Shown piece by piece: positions 57,190 to 64,000 of a stretch of DNA of 64,000 nt. The position numbers and the translations under genes were made by a program. Position 1 is the first letter of the stretch. Every line of letters begins with the position of its first letter. Under the pieces are notes generated by a model. The model was not told the DNA's origin, did not search any database, and saw only the letters and a list, made by a program, of their open reading frames with translations. Source of the stretch: Peribacillus acanthi (lineage in GTDB: Bacteria > Bacillota > Bacilli > Bacillales > DSM-1321); assembly GCF_003073175.1 (NCBI RefSeq), contig NZ_QBBX01000003.1, positions 91,251-155,250 of the forward strand. The letters are read 5' to 3'.

Positions 57190-57630
57190 ATGAGAGTAGT
57201 TTTACAAAGGTCAAAAGATGCAAGTGTGACAGTATCAGGCGAGGTTATTGGGCGCATTGAAAAAGGTCTAGTCCTTCTAGTAGGCATAACCCATGATGAC
57301 ACGGAAAATGATGCCATCTATCTAGCAGATAAAATAGTGAATCTTCGAATTTTCGAGGATGAACAAGGTAAAATGAATCATTCACTGCTAGATGTAGGTG
57401 GACAAATCCTATCCGTATCACAATTTACTTTATATGGGGATTGTAGGAAAGGAAGACGTCCGAACTTCATGGAAGCTGCAAAGCCTGATTATGCAGTTCA
57501 ACTCTATAATTTTTTTAATGAACAACTCCGTCAAAAAGGAATTGAAGTGCAAACAGGCGAGTTTGGTGCCATGATGGATGTTCGGTTGATCAATGATGGT
57601 CCTGTGACGTTAATATTAGAAAGTCAATAA
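57190..57630 (+). CDS. dtd: D-aminoacyl-tRNA deacylase
   Basis: The 146-residue homodimeric enzyme removes D-amino acids from tRNA. Signatures are [29 protein letters not shown] and the cross-subunit Gly-cisPro motif NDGPVTL. The frame is complete. It lies 11 bases after relA. Confidence 0.97.
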   Translation: MRVVLQRSKDASVTVSGEVIGRIEKGLVLLVGITHDDTENDAIYLADKIVNLRIFEDEQGKMNHSLLDVGGQILSVSQFTLYGDCRKGRRPNFMEAAKPDYAVQLYNFFNEQLRQKGIEVQTGEFGAMMDVRLINDGPVTLILESQ

Positions 57631-57639
57631 AAGAAGCTT

Positions 57640-57667
57640 AAAAGCAGTGGTGCACTCCACTGCTTTT
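57640..57667 (+). terminator. Terminator after relA-dtd
   Basis: AAAGCAGTGG/CCACTGCTTT, a 10-bp perfect stem with a 6-base loop, runs into T's. Confidence 0.88.
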
Positions 57668-57816
57668 TGTTTATACTTAAATTAAACCAAAATTAGGAAG
57701 AGAAGCTGCAATTTGACATAATGGTTTTTAGTAGGGAAAAGAATTTTAGCCCCAATCCCCTGTCCTTTGCTAATGGCCACTCTGTCGGTAGGATCTAATC
57801 CAAGGGGAATGAAGAA

Positions 57817-58293
57817 ATGAGAATTCAAAAAATTAATGAAGAAATGGCTATGGAAATTTTGCAATGGAAATATGAACCGCCTTATGATTTTTATAACAAC
57901 GAAGCTACTCCAGAAGCCCTTGCAGAACTCTTAGAAAATAACTATCAAGGGATTATTAGTAGTCAAGAAGAATTAATTGGTTTTTTCTGTACAGGCACTG
58001 CTGCACAAGTTCCAAGTGGCGCTCTATTAGGCGTTTATGAAGAAAAAATGTTGGATATTGGCCTAGGGATGAAGCCAGTATTGACGGGAAATGGGAAGGG
58101 GACGGATTTTTTTTCTTTTGTAATTAATACCATACAAAAACAGAATGAAAGCATTCCGTTAAGGTTAACCGTTGCTAGTTTTAATCAGAGAGCCATACAT
58201 CTTTATAAAAAATTTGGATTTGTGCATAAATTTGAATTTACTAGTGGACCATACGATTTTATGACGATGATACAGGTTAAAACACATGAATAA
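57817..58293 (+). CDS. GNAT-family N-acetyltransferase
   Basis: This 158-residue protein has the acetyl-CoA-binding motif A pattern (LGMKPVLTGNGKGTDFFSFVI) and motif B (RAIHLYKKFGFVHKFEF). The acceptor substrate cannot be predicted. AAGGGGA precedes ATG 57817. It has its own terminator and is absent from this position in B. subtilis, so it may be an insertion. Confidence 0.8.
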   Translation: MRIQKINEEMAMEILQWKYEPPYDFYNNEATPEALAELLENNYQGIISSQEELIGFFCTGTAAQVPSGALLGVYEEKMLDIGLGMKPVLTGNGKGTDFFSFVINTIQKQNESIPLRLTVASFNQRAIHLYKKFGFVHKFEFTSGPYDFMTMIQVKTHE

Positions 58294-58298
58294 CATAA

Positions 58299-58337
58299 AG
58301 GGTGCTAAATGAGTCGAATGACCTCTTTTAGCACCCT
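58299..58337. terminator. Bidirectional terminator between the GNAT gene and yrvJ
   Basis: AGGGTGCTAAA/TTTAGCACCCT is an 11-bp perfect stem with a 17-base loop between convergent genes; T-runs are short on both sides. Confidence 0.65.
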
Positions 58338-58379
58338 ATTATTACTGGAAAAATTTTAAGAATGACCGCCAATTTCATA

Positions 58380-60164
58380 TCACTTAATAAAATATTCTGC
58401 TAAACCATTAAAAATCGCCTCTGAAACAGCCTCTTGATATGCGCTTGATACCACTGTCATTTCTTCGGCGGGGTTAGAAAGATAACCTAACTCCAATAAG
58501 ATAGCAGAGTTTCCATTTTCCCTAATTACATGATAATCCCCTTTACGAACGTTCCTGTCCTTCATGGAAGTACCCGTAATTAATTGTGTATGTATTTCAT
58601 CAGCTAAGTCTTTCTGATATGGATGATAATAATAAGTAGTTATACCATTGACGCTGCTATCATTAATGCTATCGTAATGGATACTGATAAAGGCATCAGC
58701 GTTATGGTAATTTGCAGAGCTTGCTCTAGACCTCAATGTCACATATGTATCGCCAGTTCTAGTCATAACCGTTCTTCCGCCTGCAGCACGTATTTTATCA
58801 CTTATTAATTGTGCTGTTCGAAGGGTTAAGGCTTTTTCCAGTGTTCCTCTGGAGCCAGTTGTACCATTATCACGACCTCCGTGACCTGGATCAAGGACAA
58901 TGGTCCTATTGGAAAAATACTTTTCCATGCGAGACTTTGTTATTTGAGGAGCGTCACCTTTAGATGAAACAATCCACCCTGCCACATAAGCGGTTTGGTC
59001 GTTCTCTAATCCGATTTTATACCATTCTCCTTCGACGGAAATTAAAGGGAAGGATTCTCCTTCTTTAGTAGATAAAATGACTTCTGAATGTGCATTTGGT
59101 TCTTTTCTTAGTAAAGTTCCATGATGGATTATTACGACTTTACCATTTTTAAAGTCTTTTTTCTTAATAGGATGGGCATCTATTGATTGTCGTACATACC
59201 ACATGGGTATCCATCCTATTTCTTTATTTGGTAGAGTTAAAGCAATCCAATTATTCTCTTCATCCAAAACTTTAAATTCATGTCCCTTTTTTAATGTAGT
59301 CATTATTTTCCCTGAAAAGGAAGGAGTTGTACGGACTTTAATAGACTGTGCAGTGACGATGGCTGTGCCACCTTTTAAGGACTCTTTCTTGCCCTTAGTT
59401 TCAGTGTTTGATGAATCTTCCTTTTGTTTAGATGGGTTTCTTATTTCTAGATAATCCTCGTGGACCCACCCTATTTTCCCTTCATATTGAACTTGAAGCC
59501 ATTTATCTACAACTTTAATAATTTCAACTTTTGTGTCTTGGATAAGTTTACCGATTATTTCAGAATCTAATGAAGGCTGAGATCTAAAATTTAATGACTT
59601 CACTTTGATAATTCCAATTGGTTGTTCAGATTCTGTAATCAATTCTTCTTTGTTGTTTGTCGGTGTTGAGCTTGTCCTAATGAACTCAGAGGATGCCCAA
59701 CCTTCCATTTCTTTCGACTTCACCTTAAACCAGTTTTCATTGCGTGTCAGAATTTGTATGTGCTGATTTTGTTTGAGACTACCAACTATTTGGAAATTAG
59801 TTCCTGGACCAGTACGGACTCGAAGGCTTTCCACAAGTACAGTTCCTGTTTCAAATTCCGCTTCCTCTTGTTTTCCATTTGGATTTGAAGAGGCTGCTTT
59901 TTTGACAAGCCAGTGAGCCACCCAACCAGTTTTATTATGTAATTTTACTTCGTACCATTCTCCCTTTTCACTTACAACAGTAAACACTTCACCTGCTGAG
60001 GCCTTTTGGGCAATAGGATAACTTAATCCTGGACCCTCACGGATATTAATTACTTTTTTATTAATCGTAACCTCATACCCTTCTGCTTGCTTTTGGTCAT
60101 CTTTGGTGGCACTCGTAGGGAAAATGAGGAGTAAAACGATTAATGTCTTGATCCATATCTTCAA
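58380..60164 (-). CDS. yrvJ: N-acetylmuramoyl-L-alanine amidase with five SH3b domains (YrvJ-like)
   Basis: The 594-residue exported wall hydrolase has a signal peptide (KTLIVLLLIFPTSA), five bacterial SH3 domains (each with an (I/L)xxRxxPxxxxxxI opening and a GWxxxxx(L/I/V) end) and a C-terminal Amidase_3 domain. Zinc and catalytic residues are visible: His in DPGHGG, Glu in GTLEKALTL, His in SIHYDS and Glu in LLELGYLSN. The start is TTG at 60164 because AGAAAGGTGG lies 8 bases upstream; the frame stays open to 60317 without family support. Confidence 0.88.
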   Translation of the reverse strand: MKIWIKTLIVLLLIFPTSATKDDQKQAEGYEVTINKKVINIREGPGLSYPIAQKASAGEVFTVVSEKGEWYEVKLHNKTGWVAHWLVKKAASSNPNGKQEEAEFETGTVLVESLRVRTGPGTNFQIVGSLKQNQHIQILTRNENWFKVKSKEMEGWASSEFIRTSSTPTNNKEELITESEQPIGIIKVKSLNFRSQPSLDSEIIGKLIQDTKVEIIKVVDKWLQVQYEGKIGWVHEDYLEIRNPSKQKEDSSNTETKGKKESLKGGTAIVTAQSIKVRTTPSFSGKIMTTLKKGHEFKVLDEENNWIALTLPNKEIGWIPMWYVRQSIDAHPIKKKDFKNGKVVIIHHGTLLRKEPNAHSEVILSTKEGESFPLISVEGEWYKIGLENDQTAYVAGWIVSSKGDAPQITKSRMEKYFSNRTIVLDPGHGGRDNGTTGSRGTLEKALTLRTAQLISDKIRAAGGRTVMTRTGDTYVTLRSRASSANYHNADAFISIHYDSINDSSVNGITTYYYHPYQKDLADEIHTQLITGTSMKDRNVRKGDYHVIRENGNSAILLELGYLSNPAEEMTVVSSAYQEAVSEAIFNGLAEYFIK

Positions 60165-60350
60165 TAGCCGTTCCACCTTTCTTATTGATGGGTTCTCTAG
60201 TGCTTTAATAAAATTCTCGATTTTTAAAAAATTCCCTTTAAAAAACGTAAAAAAAATGAAAAATAGGGAAATCCTATTAGGGTGATAATTTTTCTTAGTC
60301 TTATTTTCTAATACCAAAAATTCATTTTACCATATAGGGGAGGCATATTC

Positions 60351-60527
60351 ATGAGATTTAGTGATAAAGGCAATATGAGCCATTCAGGTGAAAACCAATT
60401 ATTTGGAGTGGATTTTCATGATTTTATTCAGAAAGAACAAAATTCTGATATGTATGAATTAGCTACTGAATTTGGTTTAAATATGAGGGAAGTTAGAAAG
60501 TTAAAAAAGAAACTAGAACGGTCATGA
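60351..60527 (+). CDS. yrzK: Small protein YrzK-like
   Basis: A 58-residue frame follows an excellent ribosome-binding site (AGGGGAGG, 9 bases before the ATG). The protein begins MRFSDKGNMSH and ends with a basic helix pair ELATEFGLNMREVRKLKKKLER that resembles a helix-turn-helix. B. subtilis has a similar small gene, yrzK, between yrvJ and hisS. Function is unknown. Confidence 0.7.
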   Translation: MRFSDKGNMSHSGENQLFGVDFHDFIQKEQNSDMYELATEFGLNMREVRKLKKKLERS

Positions 60528-60552
60528 TAAATAATTAATTTTTCAGCTTATC

Positions 60553-60581
60553 TTGACATTCAATCCTTCGAACATTATTAT
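60553..60581 (+). promoter_or_regulatory. Promoter of hisS-aspS
   Basis: TTGACA (60553-60558) and TATTAT (60576-60581) have a 17-base spacer and lie just before the T-box leader. Confidence 0.7.
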
Positions 60582-60599
60582 TAGAAAAATAATAATACA

Positions 60600-60880
60600 T
60601 AAAATGATTGAAACCGGTGAGGGAGAAAAGTAATTAAGACACACAAGACAAGAGAGGGACGGTCAAAGGCTGAAAGCGGTCCTACTTGATGACTTAATGA
60701 ACGAACACTCCTTAGGCTTCGCTCTGAAAAGATAGTTAATCTTAGTAGGAGATGGACGTATACAGGCGTTAACTGTTTAAAGAGGAAGTGTCTTAACATG
60801 GCATTTCAATTAGGGTGGCACCACGGGAATCAAACTCTCGTCCCTTGTAATTCAAGATTACAAGGGACGAGAGTTTTTTT
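60600..60880 (+). promoter_or_regulatory. T-box riboswitch of hisS-aspS
   Basis: The conserved T-box AGGGTGGCACCACGG lies at 60812-60826. The terminator, a perfect 16-bp stem (60835-60850 with 60858-60873) followed by seven T's, comes next. Upstream stem I features include AGTA (about 60630) and AGAGAGGGAC. A likely specifier is CAC (His, 60706-60708) after GAA. Uncharged tRNA-His pairing with the specifier and T-box would favour antitermination. Confidence 0.92.
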
Positions 60881-60923
60881 ATTTCTCTTGCCCTCTAAAT
60901 ATTAAATAAAGGAGAGATAAATT

Positions 60924-62195
60924 ATGTCCATTCAAATTCCAAGAGGAACTCAAGATATACTACCTGGACAATCTGAACTATGGCAATTTATCGAATCGCA
61001 AGCTAGAGACTTGTGCAGAAGATATCAATATAAAGAAATTCGTACTCCTATCTTCGAACATACTGAAGTTTTCCTTCGTGGTGTTGGCGATACAACTGAT
61101 ATTGTGCAGAAGGAAATGTACTCCTTCCAAGACCGTGGTGGCAGGGATATCACACTCCGTCCTGAAGGTACAGCACCAGTAGTTCGTTCATTCATAGAAA
61201 ATAAAATGTTCGGGTGGGCCACTCAACCTGTAAAACTGTTTTATTTCGGACCAATGTTCCGTTATGAACGCCCTCAAGCTGGCCGCTTCAGACAATTTGT
61301 CCAGTTTGGTGTGGAGGCAATAGGAAGTGCAGACCCAGCTATTGATGCAGAGGTATTGGCATTAGCAATGGGAATGTATAAAGGAATGGGACTTAAAAGC
61401 TTAAAGCTAGTGATTAATAGTCTAGGGGATAAAGAAAGTAGAACTATGCACCGAGAAGCTTTAATCAATCATTTTAAGCCTAGAATTGGAGAGTTTTGTA
61501 GTGATTGTCAAAGCCGTTTAGAAAAGAATCCATTAAGAATTCTTGATTGTAAAAAGGATCGAGACCATGAATTAATGGCATCTGCACCTTCCATTCTTGA
61601 GTACTTAAATGAGGATTCCAAAGCTTATTTTACAAAAGTACAAGAGTACTTAAAAGCCCTTGAAATCGAATTTGAAGTCGATCCGACTCTAGTACGTGGC
61701 TTGGATTACTATAATCACACTGCTTTTGAAATCATGAGTACATCAGAAGGATTTGGAGCTATTACTACTTTATGTGGTGGTGGAAGATATAACGGTTTGA
61801 TGGAAGAACTAGGTGGACCTGTAACACCAGGGATAGGGTTTGCGATGAGTATTGAAAGATTGATTGCAGCTCTTGATGCAGAACAGGTTAGACCTGTTTG
61901 GGATGATAGTATTGATTGTTACGTTGTTAGCTTGGGAGAATCCGCAAAAGATTACTCTGTTAAGCTTGTTTATGAATTAAGAAGAAGAGGATTCTCTGCA
62001 GAGAAGGATTACAATGATCGTAAAGCAAAGGCTCAATTCAAAGCAGCAGATCGTCTAAATGCAAGATATGTTGCCGTGTTAGGTGACGATGAGCTTGCCA
62101 AGGAAGTTATTAATGTAAAAAACATGGAAACAGGCGAACAAATTGAAGTGGGATTAGATCAGTTTATAGAAAAATTTATGGAATTGCAGCGATAA
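60924..62195 (+). CDS. hisS: Histidyl-tRNA synthetase
   Basis: The 423-residue class II synthetase has motif 2 ([20 protein letters not shown]), the histidine-specific signatures [14 protein letters not shown] and [14 protein letters not shown], motif 3 ([11 protein letters not shown]) and a C-terminal anticodon-binding domain. AAAGGAGAG precedes ATG 60924. Confidence 0.98.
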   Translation: MSIQIPRGTQDILPGQSELWQFIESQARDLCRRYQYKEIRTPIFEHTEVFLRGVGDTTDIVQKEMYSFQDRGGRDITLRPEGTAPVVRSFIENKMFGWATQPVKLFYFGPMFRYERPQAGRFRQFVQFGVEAIGSADPAIDAEVLALAMGMYKGMGLKSLKLVINSLGDKESRTMHREALINHFKPRIGEFCSDCQSRLEKNPLRILDCKKDRDHELMASAPSILEYLNEDSKAYFTKVQEYLKALEIEFEVDPTLVRGLDYYNHTAFEIMSTSEGFGAITTLCGGGRYNGLMEELGGPVTPGIGFAMSIERLIAALDAEQVRPVWDDSIDCYVVSLGESAKDYSVKLVYELRRRGFSAEKDYNDRKAKAQFKAADRLNARYVAVLGDDELAKEVINVKNMETGEQIEVGLDQFIEKFMELQR

Positions 62196-62212
62196 TGGAG
62201 GAGGAACAAAAA

Positions 62213-63982
62213 ATGTACGGTAGATCATACTTCTGTGGTGAAGTGACAGAAAAAGCTATTGGTGAAGAAATCGTAGTTAAAGGGTGGGTTCAAAAACGTC
62301 GTGATTTAGGTGGGTTAATTTTTATTGACCTTCGTGACCGTTCAGGCTTAGTACAGGTTGTTTTCAATCCAGATGTATCTAAAGACGCACTTGAAATTGC
62401 AGAAAGAATCCGTAGCGAATATGTGTTGGATTTAAAAGGGACTGTTGTGGCTCGTCAAGAAGGAACTGTGAATCCTAAAATGAAAACAGGTCGAATTGAA
62501 ATCCACGCATCAGACGTTTCCATCATCAATGAAGCGAAAAATCCTCCTTTCATGATTGATGATAAAACGGATGTGTCAGAAGATATCCGTCTAAAATATC
62601 GTTACCTTGACCTACGTCGTCCAGTAATGTTTGAGACATTTAAAATGCGTCACCAAACTACACAAACAATTCGTAATTTCTTAGATAGCGAAGGCTTCCT
62701 AGATATTGAGACTCCTATCTTAACAAAAAGTACTCCTGAAGGAGCTCGTGATTACCTAGTTCCAAGTCGTGTTCATGAAGGGGAATTCTATGCGCTTCCT
62801 CAATCCCCTCAGTTATTTAAGCAGTTACTGATGGTTTCTGGTTTCGAAAGATACTATCAGGTTGCTAGATGCTTCCGTGATGAGGACTTACGTGCTGATC
62901 GCCAGCCAGAATTCACTCAAATCGATATTGAAACAAGCTTCATGAGCCAAGAAGATATTATGTCACTGACAGAGAACATGATGGCTAAAGTCATGAAAGA
63001 AGTAAAAGGGTTGGATGTTGCTCTGCCATTCCCACGTCTGACTTACGATGATGCAATGAATCGCTATGGATCGGATAAACCAGATACTCGTTTTGAAATG
63101 GAATTAGTCAATGTTTCTGAACTTGTGAAGGATTCAAGCTTTAAAGTGTTCTCAGGTGCAGTCGAAAATGGTGGGGAAGTAAAAGCCATCAATGTAAAAG
63201 GTGCAGCTTCTAAATACTCTCGTAAGGACATTGACGCTCTTGGAGAATTCGCTGCAGTTTATGGAGCAAAGGGATTAGCTTGGTTGAAGGTCGAGGGTGA
63301 CGGTTTAAAAGGTCCAATTTCAAAATTCTTTGAAGGTGAAGCAGGAGAGGCATTAGGCAATACGTTGGAGGCACAAGAGGGAGACCTTTTATTATTTGTA
63401 GCCGACAAGAAAAATGTAGTTGCGGATGCTCTTGGTGCACTGCGCTTAAAACTTGCGAAGGAACTTAGTTTGATTGACCAAAACAAGTTCAACTTCCTTT
63501 GGGTTACAGAGTGGCCTCTTCTTGAGTACGATGAAGAAGCAGAGCGCTATACGGCAGCTCACCATCCATTCACAATGCCTGTTCGAGAAGATTTAGAAAA
63601 ATTAGATACAGATCCTAGTAGTGTCAAGGCTTATGCATATGACTTAGTGCTTAATGGATATGAACTAGGTGGAGGATCTTTACGTATATTTGAAAAACAA
63701 ATTCAAGAAAAGATGTTCTCATTATTAGGCTTCTCTCCTGAAGAAGCAAAAGCACAATTTGGATTCTTATTAGAAGCATTTGAATATGGAACACCTCCAC
63801 ATGGTGGAATTGCCCTTGGTCTTGACCGACTTGTGATGTTGCTAGCTGGTAGAACAAACCTTCGTGACACGATTGCATTCCCAAAAACGGCTAGTGCAAG
63901 TTGTCTACTGACAAATGCACCGGGCAAGGTGAGTGAAGCACAATTAGAAGAGCTGAATTTAGCCTTAGCTCCAAAGAAATAA
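62213..63982 (+). CDS. aspS: Aspartyl-tRNA synthetase
   Basis: The 589-residue class II synthetase of the bacterial type has an N-terminal OB anticodon domain ([25 protein letters not shown]), the catalytic core with motif 2 ([24 protein letters not shown]), a GAD insertion domain and motif 3 ([16 protein letters not shown]). ATG 62213 has GGAGGAGG upstream; ATG 62195 would overlap hisS. It shares the T-box-controlled transcript. Confidence 0.98.
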   Translation: MYGRSYFCGEVTEKAIGEEIVVKGWVQKRRDLGGLIFIDLRDRSGLVQVVFNPDVSKDALEIAERIRSEYVLDLKGTVVARQEGTVNPKMKTGRIEIHASDVSIINEAKNPPFMIDDKTDVSEDIRLKYRYLDLRRPVMFETFKMRHQTTQTIRNFLDSEGFLDIETPILTKSTPEGARDYLVPSRVHEGEFYALPQSPQLFKQLLMVSGFERYYQVARCFRDEDLRADRQPEFTQIDIETSFMSQEDIMSLTENMMAKVMKEVKGLDVALPFPRLTYDDAMNRYGSDKPDTRFEMELVNVSELVKDSSFKVFSGAVENGGEVKAINVKGAASKYSRKDIDALGEFAAVYGAKGLAWLKVEGDGLKGPISKFFEGEAGEALGNTLEAQEGDLLLFVADKKNVVADALGALRLKLAKELSLIDQNKFNFLWVTEWPLLEYDEEAERYTAAHHPFTMPVREDLEKLDTDPSSVKAYAYDLVLNGYELGGGSLRIFEKQIQEKMFSLLGFSPEEAKAQFGFLLEAFEYGTPPHGGIALGLDRLVMLLAGRTNLRDTIAFPKTASASCLLTNAPGKVSEAQLEELNLALAPKK

Positions 63983-64000
63983 TCTATTTTTAGACAAGAT

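Overview
The window is a 64 kb chromosomal segment of an endospore-forming, low-GC Firmicute of the Bacillaceae type. The evidence is the gene content and order. Sporulation genes (spoIIB, spoIVFA/B, spo0B, safA, coxA, bofC, spoVB) are interleaved with housekeeping genes in the order known from the Bacillus subtilis maf-radC-mreBCD-minCD-spoIVF-rplU-obg-pheBA-nad-safA-ruvAB-queA-tgt-secDF-recJ-apt-relA-dtd-hisS-aspS region. Several starts are TTG, and Shine-Dalgarno sites are strong. No tRNA, rRNA, insertion sequence, prophage or CRISPR array was seen. I cannot name the genus from the sequence alone.

Layout. 1-12.5 kb: a type IV pilus (T4P) locus sits where B. subtilis has only comC. It holds a VanW-like protein, three minor pilin-like proteins, PilB, PilT, PilC, a major pilin PilA with its own promoter and a structured 5' leader, a small orphan membrane protein, the prepilin peptidase PilD/ComC, and PilM, PilN and a PilO with an added LysM domain. 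12.5-19.4 kb: spoIIB, maf, radC, mreBCD, minCD (septum, shape and division-site control). 19.4-23.2 kb: an insertion relative to B. subtilis carrying a YhcY/YhcZ-type two-component system, an azoreductase-like flavoprotein and an MFS transporter, with terminators on both sides. 23.3-31.2 kb: spoIVFA/spoIVFB, RNase G, L21-Prp-L27, spo0B-obg, pheB, pheA. 31.3-36.7 kb: the NAD biosynthesis block, with niaR and nifS divergent from nadBCA around a probable NiaR operator. 36.9-41.4 kb: spore-coat and cortex genes (a repeat-expanded SafA, a CotS-like kinase, CoxA, BofC). 41.5-51.7 kb: ruvAB, yrzS, queA, tgt, yajC, yrzE, yrbG, spoVB, comN, secDF. 51.8-64 kb: recJ, apt, relA, dtd, a GNAT protein, a five-SH3b amidase (YrvJ), YrzK, and the T-box-controlled hisS-aspS operon, which ends just before the window edge.

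The genes form several working units. The pilus genes include every core inner-membrane part of a Gram-positive T4P and the retraction ATPase, but no secretin, as expected for a monoderm. PilD probably also serves the competence pseudopilus. Peptidoglycan-binding modules recur (VanW/PG-binding, PilO-LysM, SpoIIB-SPOR, SafA-LysM, SH3b-amidase). The most unusual items are the pseudoknot-capable leader of pilA, the PilO-LysM fusion, a minor pilin with beta-helix-like repeats, the 39-bp minisatellite in safA, and a hairpin that displays the coxA ribosome-binding site in its loop.
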